A stretch of 64,000 bases of DNA from Mycobacteriales bacterium (GCA_035690485.1 DASSKL010000071.1:1-64000); one strand, 5' to 3'. Shown: positions 1 through 8,509, counted from the first letter of the stretch. A program made the numbers and translations. Notes: generated by a model not told the origin, from the letters alone.

Positions 1-3
1 CTC

Positions 4-43
4 CCGCTGCGCCGGAGTGCCACTGCGCACTCCGGCGCAGCGG
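4..43. terminator. Strong hairpin, likely terminator of an upstream gene
   Basis: The sequence shows a perfect 17-bp stem: bases 4-20 pair with 27-43 around a 6-base loop (CACTGC). It has no T-run after it, which is usual for terminators in very GC-rich actinomycetes. It lies before the first gene and most likely ends transcription from a gene left of the window. Confidence 0.6.
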
Positions 44-106
44 CGCCTCCACGTTGAACCAATGGCCGGCAGCGCACGTGCACAGCCCTGAAGAAGGGAG
101 CGCACC

Positions 107-349
107 ATGCGCATGCGCCTGCTGGCGTCCGGCCTGACGGCACTGCTCGCGATGACGCTCGCCGCCTGCGGGGCCTCCTCGGCGGCGGCACCGACGTCTC
201 CCGCGACGACCAACCAGAGCGTGCCGTCGACCTCGTCGTCGACCGGCGCGCAACCCACACCCTCCTGCACGAAACCGCAGAACAACGGTGGTGACCATGA
301 CGCGGACAACAACGGCGGCCCCGACGACGGCGACGGCTGCGGCACCTGA
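107..349 (+). CDS. Small secreted lipoprotein, function unknown
   Basis: An 80-residue protein with a basic start (MRMR), a hydrophobic stretch and a lipobox (LAAC, Cys about residue 21). It is therefore predicted to be exported and lipid-anchored. The mature part is a disordered Ser/Thr/Pro linker followed by an Asn/Asp/Gly-rich acidic tail (repeated NNGG and DDGDG) that could bind cations. A purine-rich ribosome site (AAGGGAG) sits six bases before the ATG. No known domain is visible. The 3' end overlaps the start of the next gene, which suggests co-transcription. Confidence 0.6.
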   Translation: MRMRLLASGLTALLAMTLAACGASSAAAPTSPATTNQSVPSTSSSTGAQPTPSCTKPQNNGGDHDADNNGGPDDGDGCGT

Positions 350-776
350 GCCGGCCTGGCTGGCCTGGCTCTTCCGGCCGGTGCCGCGAGCAGCTGCTCC
401 GGCGGCGCGCGTCGCAGTCCTGGCGGGGATCGTCTTCGGCGCGGCCATGGTCGCGACGTCGGCGGTGATCCACCTGCACCTCTGGATGATCGGGTACAAG
501 CACGTCCACCTGATCGGGCCCGCCTTCATGTTCCAGGCCATCTCGGGGTTCGTCCTGGCGCTGGTCATGCTGGGCTACCGGAGGCTGATCACGGTGCTCG
601 CCGGCCTCGCATTCTGCGCGGGCAGCGTGGTCGCGCTGCTCCTGTCGGCGACGGTCGGCTTCCTCGGGCTGCACGACGGCCTCAGCGTGCCCTGGGCCGG
701 CTGGTCGTTGACGTGCGAGCTTGCCGGGGCGGTGATCCTGTTCGGCTGTGCCGGCGTGATGCTGAAGCGCCGTTGA
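288..776 (+). CDS. Four-helix integral membrane protein, unknown function
   Basis: About 160 residues: a Thr/Ala/Pro-rich cytoplasmic N-terminus, then about four hydrophobic helices (near residues 43-63, 78-97, 102-125 and 138-158) and a short basic C-terminus. Its position right after a lipoprotein gene suggests a shared membrane role, but no family is recognised. The GTG at 288 and an in-frame ATG at 297 are both possible starts. Either one overlaps the lipoprotein gene by 50-60 bases in another frame, an unusually long overlap, so the true start could lie further in. Confidence 0.6.
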   Translation: MVTMTRTTTAAPTTATAAAPEPAWLAWLFRPVPRAAAPAARVAVLAGIVFGAAMVATSAVIHLHLWMIGYKHVHLIGPAFMFQAISGFVLALVMLGYRRLITVLAGLAFCAGSVVALLLSATVGFLGLHDGLSVPWAGWSLTCELAGAVILFGCAGVMLKRR

Positions 777-798
777 GGCCCGGGCGCCGTAGCAGCTG

Positions 799-1953
799 TC
801 AGGCGGGCGACGTCGTGGAGGCCGTGGGCTGCGGCGTGACCGGGCGGCCGGGTCGAATCGCGGACCAGCCGCGCCGGCGCTGGAACGGCAACTCGAACAC
901 CTCGGCGAAGAGGCGGGCGAACGCGACGGTCAGCGGCACGATGACGGCGCACAGTACCAGGAACGTCGACCCACCGGTGCCGACGTGACCCTGCATCATC
1001 CCGAAGTAGGCGGCGATGACGATCGGCATGTGGGTCAGGTAGAGGCTGTAGGAGAAGCCGCCCAGGCTGCGCAGGGGGCGCAGGTCGAGGAGGCGCACGA
1101 ACCACGCCGCCGGGATGCTGGCCACCGCCACGAGGAAGCAGCCGATCGCCGGCCCCAGAGCCAGATCCACCCAGAACAGATGCGTGTTCGTCCAGACCGC
1201 GCCCCTGACCGCGATCAGGACGAGCACCGGCGCGACCAGGGCGACTGAGCTCACGCCCCACACCCCTCGCCCCCGACCCTTTGCAGTGCCGACGAGGCTC
1301 GCGGCGACGACACCGACGGCGAACAGCACCGCCAGGTCGGGGGTGTACTGGTCCACCAGCCCTTGCGCGGCTCCCACGTGCGCGGCTGCGCAGCCACCCA
1401 GCGCGAACACCGGCACTCCGACGATCGCCAGCGGCGCCGCGCGGTTGACGCGGCGCACCGCCAGGACGAGGAGGGGGAGTACGACGTACAGCTGGGCCTC
1501 GATCGCGATGGACCAGAACGCCCGGTTGGGACTCGGCGCCGGGACCGCGTCCTGCACCAGGAGCGCGTTGGCGATCACCGACTTTCCGGTCGGGCGCGGC
1601 CAGCCCGGCTGGGCGACCACCATCCAGGTCATCAGCAGGCTGAAGGCGAGGGCCGCCCAGTAGGGCGGGAGGATCCGCCACGCCCGGCGCCGCGCGAAGG
1701 CCGCGACCCCGCCCAGGCGCCACCCGTGCCGCGCCGGTGACAGCGACAGCGAGAAGCCCGACAGCACGATGAAGACCACGACAGCGAAACGACCGTAGAT
1801 GAAGCCGGCAGCCCACGGTGGGGCACGGTCGGCGGGATAGCCGGGGAACGCGCGCAGGAAGATGTGGTTCACCACGACGAACAGCGCGGCCAGCCCTCGG
1901 ATGCCGTCGAGCCCCGCGAGCCGCCGCTCGCCCGCGGCGACCGCGGCGGTCAC
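799..1953 (-). CDS. Acyltransferase 3 (OafA/YrhL family)
   Basis: A polytopic membrane O-acyltransferase of about 384 residues. The family signature is at the N-terminus (LDGIRGLAAL with the Arg, then the conserved His in VVVNHIF), followed by about ten hydrophobic segments. Such enzymes move acetyl or other acyl groups from cytoplasmic acyl-CoA onto sugars or lipids at the membrane. The GTG start overlaps the stop of the upstream ribA-like gene (GTGA), so the two are translationally coupled. It is the last gene of the six-gene minus-strand operon, where it probably acylates the final product. A much longer frame is open upstream, but it only shadows ribA. Confidence 0.85.
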   Translation of the reverse strand: MTAAVAAGERRLAGLDGIRGLAALFVVVNHIFLRAFPGYPADRAPPWAAGFIYGRFAVVVFIVLSGFSLSLSPARHGWRLGGVAAFARRRAWRILPPYWAALAFSLLMTWMVVAQPGWPRPTGKSVIANALLVQDAVPAPSPNRAFWSIAIEAQLYVVLPLLVLAVRRVNRAAPLAIVGVPVFALGGCAAAHVGAAQGLVDQYTPDLAVLFAVGVVAASLVGTAKGRGRGVWGVSSVALVAPVLVLIAVRGAVWTNTHLFWVDLALGPAIGCFLVAVASIPAAWFVRLLDLRPLRSLGGFSYSLYLTHMPIVIAAYFGMMQGHVGTGGSTFLVLCAVIVPLTVAFARLFAEVFELPFQRRRGWSAIRPGRPVTPQPTASTTSPA

Positions 1954-2627
1954 GACGAAGCCTGCGAGGGGCAGGCAACGTCTGCATCGGTGCAGTGCGA
2001 GAGCCCACGCAGGGTGTGTGCACCGCGGCGCGCCTTCGTCAGCAGGTAGGCCGCGTTGACGGCCGACAGGTGCACGGCTGTCGACACCAGTTCGGTCACG
2101 ACGACGCCGTGCGCAGTGAGCTGTGAGGCCTTGTCGGGGTTGTTGCTCAGCAGCGCGATGCGCTGCACGTCGAGCGCCTGCAGCATCTGCGCGGCGACCG
2201 TGTAGTCGCGCTCGTCGGCGTGGCGGCCCAGCGCGAGGTTGGCCTGGTAGGTGTCGAGGCCGCAGTCCTGCAGCGCGTAGGCGTCCAGCTTGTCGTAGAG
2301 GCCGATGCCGCGACCTTCCTGTCGCAGGTAGAGCAGGTAGCCGCCGTGCCCGGAGATGCGTTCGACCGCTTCGCGAAGCTGCGCCCCGCAGTCGCACCGC
2401 TGGCTGCCGAACACGTCGCCGGTGACGCACTCGCTATGAGGTCGGACCAGGGGCGGGGTGCTGCCGTCCGGGTCGAATGCGCCCAGCGCGAGAGCGAAGT
2501 GCGGCTGCTGATCGGCCAGGCCGTTGAACGTCACCATGTCTGCGGTCGTGGTGTAGCCGTCGGCGAAGCGCAGCGGCACCGAGATCCGCCGGCGCACCGA
2601 GGCGCGGGACCGCGCGGCCGGCTTCAC
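1950..2627 (-). CDS. ribA: GTP cyclohydrolase II (RibA family), stand-alone
   Basis: A 225-residue enzyme that opens GTP to the 2,5-diamino-6-ribosylamino-pyrimidinone phosphate that starts riboflavin synthesis. The zinc ligands are visible (Cys of HSEC and both Cys of RCDCG), as is the core RQEGRGIGL motif. The Tyr of DAYALQD matches the catalytic Tyr105 of E. coli RibA. Some Streptomyces paralogues have lost this Tyr and stop at a formylated product, so normal chemistry is expected here. It lacks the DHBP-synthase (RibB) domain often fused to RibA, and no other riboflavin genes are near except a lone reductase. The GTG start overlaps the reductase stop (GTGA). Its lipid-enzyme neighbours suggest a specialised pathway rather than bulk riboflavin. 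Confidence 0.9.
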   Translation of the reverse strand: MKPAARSRASVRRRISVPLRFADGYTTTADMVTFNGLADQQPHFALALGAFDPDGSTPPLVRPHSECVTGDVFGSQRCDCGAQLREAVERISGHGGYLLYLRQEGRGIGLYDKLDAYALQDCGLDTYQANLALGRHADERDYTVAAQMLQALDVQRIALLSNNPDKASQLTAHGVVVTELVSTAVHLSAVNAAYLLTKARRGAHTLRGLSHCTDADVACPSQASS

Positions 2628-3328
2628 CGGCCCGCCCGTTCCGCCTCGAAGCGTGACGACAGCGCGTAGCGGGTGAGCACGACGTCGCCCACCTGGCGGA
2701 CCTCGGCTAGCTCGGCCCGGCGGTCGACCGTCCACGGGAAGCAGCCGTCGAGCACGAACCGGCGCGCCCGCGAGTCGCCGACGAAGAACGGCGCGATCAC
2801 GAGCTGCAGCTCGTCGGCCAGCCCGGTGGTGAGGAACTGCGTGTGCAAGGTGGCACCGCCCTCGACCATCAACCGATTGACCCCGCGTGCGCTGAGGTCC
2901 TCGCTGATCAGCCGCATGTCGAGCGACTCGCCGAGGTCGATCACGGTGGCTACCGCACCCAGCCGTGCGGCGATCCGGGCCGCTGCCGCGTTGCTGCAGT
3001 AGACGTACTTGTCGGCGTCGTCCGTGGCGAAGAAGTGGGCGCAGGGGTCGAGGTGCCCGGAGGAGGTGACCGTCACCTTGACGGGGGTCGGCGGGTCGCC
3101 GCGCTCGATCCGGTCCCGCCGACGTGCGGGGGAGCGCACGAGCAGCCGCGGGTTGTCGTTGCGCAGGGTCGTCGCGCCGACCATGATCGCGTCGCAACCG
3201 GCCCGGACGCCGTCGACGCGATCGAGGTCGGCGTCGTTGGACAGCACCAGCCGCCGGACGTCCGGGCTGTCCAGGTAACCGTCGAGCGACATGCTGGCGC
3301 TGAGCAGTGTGTACGGACGGTCAGCCAC
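2624..3328 (-). CDS. RibD C-terminal-type pyrimidine reductase
   Basis: A 234-residue protein of the RibD_C/dihydrofolate-reductase fold. It should reduce the ribosyl side chain of the RibA product to ribityl using NADPH. Family features are the start (TLLSASMSLDGYLD), the nucleotide-site segment (DAIMVGATTLRNDNPRL) and the MVEGGATLHTQFL motif. The deaminase domain of bifunctional bacterial RibD is absent, so the product would be the diamino-ribityl compound, as in archaeal and fungal order, unless a deaminase is supplied elsewhere. The GTG start has a good ribosome site (AAGGAGG) and overlaps the upstream stop by eight bases. It is coupled to ribA downstream (GTGA). Confidence 0.85.
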   Translation of the reverse strand: MADRPYTLLSASMSLDGYLDSPDVRRLVLSNDADLDRVDGVRAGCDAIMVGATTLRNDNPRLLVRSPARRRDRIERGDPPTPVKVTVTSSGHLDPCAHFFATDDADKYVYCSNAAAARIAARLGAVATVIDLGESLDMRLISEDLSARGVNRLMVEGGATLHTQFLTTGLADELQLVIAPFFVGDSRARRFVLDGCFPWTVDRRAELAEVRQVGDVVLTRYALSSRFEAERAGR

Positions 3329-4310
3329 CGTTGCCTCCTTCCAGCGAGCGGGCGATTGCGAGCTGCGGCGGCGTGCCGGCGGGATGGGGCGGCACCCGCC
3401 GGCGGGCCGCCGTCCGCGACATCTCCGCGACCAGCACGGCGGCTCCGGGCGACACCGAAGCGAGCGCCAGCACGCCGTACAGCGTCGTGATTGCGACCCC
3501 GGTCGCGGCACCGAGACCGGCAGCGGCGAACGCCCAGGCCGCGGCCCCTTCGCGTGGTCCCCAGCCCGCGATGCCGAGCGGCGCCGATGTCGCCAGCTGC
3601 ACCAGGATCGCCAGCGGCAGCAGTGTGCTGACGGAAGCAGACGCCCCGGCCGCGTGCGCGGCGATGAGGAAGACCGTGGTGTGCCCGGCCACCACGACGA
3701 GCGAGGCCAGTGCGACCTCGAGCCGGATGCCGCGGGCGAGCGGACCCGCGCGCAGGTCTGCGGTCACGGCACGGACTGCACGTGCGACGCGGCCGGCGGG
3801 CATCCGCGCGGCCAGCACCGCCACGGCAGCGGCGACTGCTGCGGCGGCACCGAGGACGAGGAGGGCGGCCGGGACGGCGGCGCGCACGGGCGAGGGCAGC
3901 GCGGCCAGCACGACGATCGCGACGGCCGCCTGCACCAGCTGTCCGGCGGTGCGTTCCCAGGCGACCGCCCGCAGGCCGCCGCCGACACTGCCCACGTCGC
4001 GCCCGTGCACCACACCGCGGTGCACGTCACCGACGATGCCTCCCGGCAGCACCAGGTTGAGCAGCTGCGAGCGGTAGTAGGCCGCGACGGCGACCGGCAG
4101 GGGGAGCCGCACCCCGAGGCCGTGCGCCACCAGCGTCCAGCGCCAGGCGGCACAGGTCGTCGTCAGCGCGGTGATGACGACGGATGCAGCGAGGGTCGTC
4201 GGCGTCATCGCGCGCAGACCGTGCGCGAACGGCGACGGCCCGATCCGCGCGACGACCGCGACGAGCACGGCCATCCCGATCACGAGCCGCAGCGCGCGCC
4301 CCCGGCTCAT
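3321..4310 (-). CDS. LPG-synthase-type transmembrane protein (flippase-like)
   Basis: A 329-residue polytopic membrane protein with about eight hydrophobic segments. It resembles the transmembrane half of lysylphosphatidylglycerol synthase (MprF) and the YbhN/UPF0104 family: see the YYRSQLLNLVLPGGIVGDVHRG segment and the APLGIAGWGPREGAAAWAF segment. The aminoacyl-transferase half of MprF is missing. Related stand-alone proteins are thought to flip or hold lipid-linked products. The ATG overlaps the methyltransferase stop (ATGA). In this operon it is a natural candidate for moving a lipid-linked product across the membrane; that role is inferred. Confidence 0.75.
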   Translation of the reverse strand: MSRGRALRLVIGMAVLVAVVARIGPSPFAHGLRAMTPTTLAASVVITALTTTCAAWRWTLVAHGLGVRLPLPVAVAAYYRSQLLNLVLPGGIVGDVHRGVVHGRDVGSVGGGLRAVAWERTAGQLVQAAVAIVVLAALPSPVRAAVPAALLVLGAAAAVAAAVAVLAARMPAGRVARAVRAVTADLRAGPLARGIRLEVALASLVVVAGHTTVFLIAAHAAGASASVSTLLPLAILVQLATSAPLGIAGWGPREGAAAWAFAAAGLGAATGVAITTLYGVLALASVSPGAAVLVAEMSRTAARRRVPPHPAGTPPQLAIARSLEGGNGG

Positions 4311-5098
4311 GCGTGCGCCACCTTCTCGGCCACCAGCGCGAACTTGCGGACGCGCCCGTCGCGCAACCAGTCACGCCACAGCCGGTGCGACGTGAGCAGG
4401 TCGTGGAGGCAGTCACGACCGAGCTGGGCGGCGATTGCGTGGGCATCCGCGCGGAACGCGTCGTGGAGAGCCGCAGCGGTGGACCGATGGGCCTGCGTGC
4501 ACTCGGTCTGCCAGGTCACCCGCAACCCGGCCCGATCGAGGGACGACAGGAGATCCGGCAGCGCGACCGGCCACACGGTGCCGGACGCGGGCATGCGCGA
4601 TCGCTCCGCTGCGGTCAGCGGGGGTCCTTCCTCCGCGGTGACGGCGAGACGCCCGCCCACGTCGAGGACGGCGGCGACCTGCTGCAGCAGCGACTCCTTG
4701 TCGGCGAAGGCGAGCAGCGTCTCCAGCATGAGGACGACGTCGTAGGGGCCACGGGGGATGGGCGGCACCCGGGCGACCTCGAAGCGGCAGTCCAGATCCA
4801 GGGCCCGTTGGCGCGCGACGCCGATCGCTTCGGCGTCCTCGTCGATCCCCACGTAGCTGCAGCCCAGCTCTCGGCTGATCAGCAGCCCGGGGCCACCGAC
4901 ACCGCAGCAGAGGTCCAGGACGGCCACTCCTGGTGCAACCCCAGCCCGGGCGGCCAGCTGCAGGATCTCGGTCGCCCCCATGAAGCTCTCCTGGCCGACG
5001 AACTCACCCGGCGCGAAGGCCGACAGGCGCGCCTGCAGCAGTGCGCGGTCGTAGTGCGCCCGCCCGTTGACCCGTCGCGGCTGCCGGACCACGTTCAC
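4307..5098 (-). CDS. Class I SAM-dependent methyltransferase
   Basis: A 263-residue Rossmann-fold methyltransferase. Motif I (VLDLCCGVGGPGLL) lies near residues 51-64, an acidic motif II follows (YVGIDED), and motif IV is around YDVVLMLETLLAF. The layout is UbiE/sarcosine-methyltransferase-like, and the substrate is unknown. The GTG start overlaps the stop of the upstream CDP-alcohol transferase gene (GTGA), and its own stop overlaps the next ATG, so it sits in the middle of a coupled operon. The plus-strand half of the cluster has a second methyltransferase, so the product probably carries at least two methyl groups or needs one on a lipid and one on the heterocycle. Confidence 0.85.
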   Translation of the reverse strand: MNVVRQPRRVNGRAHYDRALLQARLSAFAPGEFVGQESFMGATEILQLAARAGVAPGVAVLDLCCGVGGPGLLISRELGCSYVGIDEDAEAIGVARQRALDLDCRFEVARVPPIPRGPYDVVLMLETLLAFADKESLLQQVAAVLDVGGRLAVTAEEGPPLTAAERSRMPASGTVWPVALPDLLSSLDRAGLRVTWQTECTQAHRSTAAALHDAFRADAHAIAAQLGRDCLHDLLTSHRLWRDWLRDGRVRKFALVAEKVAHA

Positions 5099-7446
5099 GG
5101 CTGGGCCACGATCGGTGCTGTTGGTGCCGCACTGAACGCGCGCAGGAAACGGTTGCGGAAGGCATCCATCCGCCAGACCGGTGCATGCGCGTTCGGCAGC
5201 AGTCCGGGCTGCCACCGCCAAGCTGCGATGCGCGCGAGCACCTGGGGATCGCGGGCGATGATCGAGACCGGGACGTCGTGTCCGGCCCTCGCGCCGCTGA
5301 CGACGGTGGCCGGCTGATGGTCGCCCAGCACGATGAGCACGAGGTTGTCGTCGTGGACGTTCTGCAGGAACGAATCCAGGGCGTGCAGTGAGTACTGCAC
5401 GGACTCGCCGTACGCCGCCTGCACCTGCGCCCCGTCGCGCCAGACGGCCGACGGCTGTTCGCCCTGCGCCGGCATCGGGTCGTAGACGCTGCCGTCGCCG
5501 AGGCGCTGCCACGGGACGATGCGCGGCAGCGGTGCCCACGGCGTGTGGCTGGACACCAGGTCGATCTCCGCCATCACGGGTCGGCGGTGCGCCGGAGCGA
5601 GCTCCCGCCGGGCGAACGCCGCCAGGGTGTACTGGTCGGGGATCTTCGCGTAGCTGAAGCTCGGGCCCCGGTAGCCGACGTCGTTGCTGCCGTACAACGC
5701 GTCGAAGTCGTACAGGTGCTGACCCTCTGGCCACGGCGGGCGGCTCGACGGGATGTCCACGACTGTGCGCCAGCCGCCTCGTTTGAACAGCTTGCTGAGC
5801 GTCTCCCGGTTGCTCGCTGCCAGCTGGTCGTAGCGCTGCTGGCTGTCGATCCACAGTCCGGACTGCAGGGTGGAGTGCGCCAGCCAGCTGATGCCGCCGA
5901 ACGTCGGTGAGGTGAGGAACGCGCTGCGGGCGCCGTAGCCCACGGCCTGCAGCTCCCGGGTGCTCGACCGCAGCACCGCATCGACTGGTGCGGAGAACGA
6001 CGAGCCCTCGACCGCGACCCGGCCGTAGCTCTCGACGAACACCAGGAGCACGTCCTTGCCCCGCAGGCCGGTGAGCAGTGCGCTACCTGCTGTGCCGGCG
6101 TACGGGTCGGTGGCCGCGATCTGTTCGGTGAAGGCGTGCTGGTCCTCGACGGCCGTCCGCGCCCGATCGACCTCGCTGGTCAACGTTCCCGCCGCCGAGG
6201 TCGAGGCGAGCGGCGCACCGCCTCCGGCCGTGACCCCGAGTGCGATGCACAGCGTCCAGACGACGGCCAGCGTCGTGACCGTCGGAATCGCGGTGGGCCG
6301 GTGCCGGGCCGCGAGCGCCGCAACCCGCAGGGTCGCCAGCGTGATGACGGCGGCGAGCGCGACCATGGCGCATCCCGCTGCCACGAGGTAGAGGACCGCT
6401 CGGACCCGGCCGACCGAGTCGCTCAGCACCCCGATCGCGGGCCCGAAGCTGCTCCAGTCGGTGACCGGGTTGAACGGCCGGTCGAGGACGGTGAAGAACC
6501 CGAGGTCCAGGATCCGGATCAGGGTCAGCCCGCTGAGTGCCACGCCGGCGACCCCGGCGATGAGCCGTCGGGGTCGAGGCGGTACGGCGACTGCGACGGC
6601 GACGAGCAGCAGCCCCTCGACGGGCACCCGCAGGAACGCCCCGGGGGTCAGCTCGGTCAGGTGATCGGGCACTACGAGCGCGGCCCAGACCACGAGCACG
6701 GCGACGACGGCGACCACCCTGCGGATGGCCGGGCGCAGCCCCGACGGCGCCGGCGGTGCCGGCCGGTGCCGGTGCAGCCACCAGACGTCGCGGCCGAACG
6801 ACTCGAGCAGCAACGCGAGCGCGACGGCCACGGCGACCCGGCCCCACACGGCGGGCAGCAGCGTCGCCGCGGCAACGGTGAGGACGATTCCCTGGATCGC
6901 GGCGACCGACTTCCGCCACTGCCGCGGCGGCAGCGCGGCGCGCAGCCAGGGCGCCGGCCGGCCCGCGACGAGGAAGGCGTAGCGCATCAGCCCGATGGCG
7001 AGCACCCACGGAGCCAGCGACTGCGCGACCTCGACGCTGAGGGCCAGGATCAGGAAGGCGTCGACCTCCCCGTCGAACCGTGCGCCGACCGCCGACGCCG
7101 TCGCGGTGCGACGAGCGATCCATCCGTCCACCGCGTCCAGGGCGATGACGAGCGAGGCCAGCGTGACGATCGCCGCGGTCGGCGCCGGCCGGCTGAGGCC
7201 CGTCGTGACCAGCGCGGCCACGGCGCCGGCCAGGATCGAGCGCCCCAGAGTCACCAGGTTCGCCGGGCCCAGCCGATCGGCGCCGGCTCGGAGCAGGCCG
7301 CGGTGCAGCAGCCCCGCGGTGACCGCTGCGCCGGCAACGCCGACGCCCCAGCCAGCGGCCGTCAACCCGACCACGCCGTCGAGCAGCCCGAGCAGCGCGA
7401 GCGCCGCGGCGAGACCGGTGAGCAGGGCTGATTGAACCGCGCGCAC
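5095..7446 (-). CDS. CDP-alcohol phosphatidyltransferase fused to sulfatase-type phosphotransferase
   Basis: A 783-residue two-part membrane protein. Residues about 15-230 form a CDP-alcohol phosphotransferase with the complete family motif DGxxAR-x8-G-x3-D-x3-D at residues 107-129. This catalyses transfer of a phospho-alcohol from a CDP-activated donor. A second bundle of hydrophobic helices follows (about 245-410). From about residue 465 comes an alkaline-phosphatase/sulfatase-superfamily domain (LLVFVESYG, SHTPW, LGDHQP) like those of phosphoglycerol and phosphoethanolamine transferases. It is probably extracytoplasmic. The GTG at 7446 has a GGAGG site five bases away and opens the minus-strand operon. 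A fusion of head-group attachment with head-group transfer in one chain is unusual. Confidence 0.8.
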   Translation of the reverse strand: MRAVQSALLTGLAAALALLGLLDGVVGLTAAGWGVGVAGAAVTAGLLHRGLLRAGADRLGPANLVTLGRSILAGAVAALVTTGLSRPAPTAAIVTLASLVIALDAVDGWIARRTATASAVGARFDGEVDAFLILALSVEVAQSLAPWVLAIGLMRYAFLVAGRPAPWLRAALPPRQWRKSVAAIQGIVLTVAAATLLPAVWGRVAVAVALALLLESFGRDVWWLHRHRPAPPAPSGLRPAIRRVVAVVAVLVVWAALVVPDHLTELTPGAFLRVPVEGLLLVAVAVAVPPRPRRLIAGVAGVALSGLTLIRILDLGFFTVLDRPFNPVTDWSSFGPAIGVLSDSVGRVRAVLYLVAAGCAMVALAAVITLATLRVAALAARHRPTAIPTVTTLAVVWTLCIALGVTAGGGAPLASTSAAGTLTSEVDRARTAVEDQHAFTEQIAATDPYAGTAGSALLTGLRGKDVLLVFVESYGRVAVEGSSFSAPVDAVLRSSTRELQAVGYGARSAFLTSPTFGGISWLAHSTLQSGLWIDSQQRYDQLAASNRETLSKLFKRGGWRTVVDIPSSRPPWPEGQHLYDFDALYGSNDVGYRGPSFSYAKIPDQYTLAAFARRELAPAHRRPVMAEIDLVSSHTPWAPLPRIVPWQRLGDGSVYDPMPAQGEQPSAVWRDGAQVQAAYGESVQYSLHALDSFLQNVHDDNLVLIVLGDHQPATVVSGARAGHDVPVSIIARDPQVLARIAAWRWQPGLLPNAHAPVWRMDAFRNRFLRAFSAAPTAPIVAQP

Positions 7447-7528
7447 TCCCGCCTCCGTGTCTAGGCCGCAACGCTGTGCACGCGAGCGTCGGCGAGACGG
7501 TTCAACGCCCCGCAGAAACGAGGTCGAG
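7447..7528. promoter_or_regulatory. Divergent promoter region between the two halves of the pterin/lipid cluster
   Basis: An 82-base gap separates the minus-strand operon of six genes from the plus-strand operon of four, so it must hold both promoters. Apart from the GGAGG ribosome site of the minus gene I cannot pick out convincing -35/-10 boxes or an operator. The shared control region is inferred from the layout alone. Confidence 0.45.
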
Positions 7529-8506
7529 GTGGATGAGGCCCGGGCGTTCTGGGTGCGCGAGCCCGGTACCGGTGAGATCCGCGCGGCGCGACTGCCTGCG
7601 CTCGGGCAGGGTGACGTCCGCGTGCGCACGCTCTGGTCCGCAGTCAGCCGCGGGACGGAGGCGCTGGTCTTCCGCGGCGGCGTGCCGGCGAGCCAGTACG
7701 CCGCGATGCGCGCGCCGTTCCAGGACGGCGAGCTGCCCGGCCCCGTGAAGTACGGCTATCTCAACGTCGGCGTCGTCGAGGAGGGGTCGACGGCGCTGCG
7801 GGGACGCCGCGTCTTCTGCCTCTACCCGCATCAGACGTCGTACGTCGTCCCGGCCGGATCCGTGATCGTCGTGCCCGACGACGTCCCGTCGCGTCGTGCG
7901 GTGCTTGCCGGAACGGTCGAGACGGCGGTCAACGCGCTGTGGGACGCCGCGCCGCTGCTGGGTGACCGGATCGCCGTGGTCGGCGCCGGGATGGTCGGCT
8001 GCTGCGTGGCGCGGCTGCTCGCGCAGTTTCCGGGCATCGACGTCACCCTCGTCGACGTCGACCCGCAACGCGCGCAGGTCGCCGAGGCGCTCGGGGTTGC
8101 GTTCGCCGTGCCGTCAGCGGCGCCGCGGGGGCGCGACCTGGTCGTGCACGCCAGCGCGACGTCCGCCGGTCTGCAGCTGTCGCTGGACCTGCTCGCATTC
8201 GAGGGCACGGTCGTCGACCTCAGCTGGTACGGCGACACCGAGGTCACCCTGTCGCTCGGCGGTGCCTTCCACTCGGGCCGGCTCGCCATCAGGGCCAGCC
8301 AGGTCGGTCGCGTGGCGCCGGGCCGCCGGGCCAGCCGGACCGGTGCGGATCGGCTCGCGCTCGCCCTCGACCTGCTGCGCGACGGCGCGTTCGATGCCCT
8401 GCTGACCGGCTCGTCGAAGTTCGAGGAGCTGCCCGACGTGATGGTCGGGCTGGCCACCGGTGCGCTGCCGGCGCTGTGTCACACGATCAGCTACGACGAG
8501 GGGTGA
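7529..8506 (+). CDS. Zinc-less MDR dehydrogenase, BchC-like
   Basis: A 325-residue medium-chain dehydrogenase/reductase. The N-terminal catalytic domain has the SRGTEALVFRGG and PVKYGYLNVG segments that recall bacteriochlorophyllide dehydrogenase (BchC) and its relatives. An NAD(P)-binding fold follows (AVVGAGMVGCCVARLL, then acidic VDVD). The four-Cys structural zinc loop of classic alcohol dehydrogenases is missing, as often in this branch. It probably oxidises or reduces an alcohol on the cluster product. The GTG at 7529 was chosen because the reading frame upstream runs into the promoter gap. It is first in the plus-strand operon and three bases before the PTPS-like gene. Confidence 0.8.
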   Translation: MDEARAFWVREPGTGEIRAARLPALGQGDVRVRTLWSAVSRGTEALVFRGGVPASQYAAMRAPFQDGELPGPVKYGYLNVGVVEEGSTALRGRRVFCLYPHQTSYVVPAGSVIVVPDDVPSRRAVLAGTVETAVNALWDAAPLLGDRIAVVGAGMVGCCVARLLAQFPGIDVTLVDVDPQRAQVAEALGVAFAVPSAAPRGRDLVVHASATSAGLQLSLDLLAFEGTVVDLSWYGDTEVTLSLGGAFHSGRLAIRASQVGRVAPGRRASRTGADRLALALDLLRDGAFDALLTGSSKFEELPDVMVGLATGALPALCHTISYDEG

Positions 8507-8509
8507 GGC

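Noticed and set aside
6136-7431. Long plus-strand open frame of 431 codons opposite the CDP-alcohol transferase gene
   Set aside because: The product is Arg/Asp/Gln-rich with no domain, and it mirrors the codon pattern of the real gene. This is a normal GC-rich antisense shadow.
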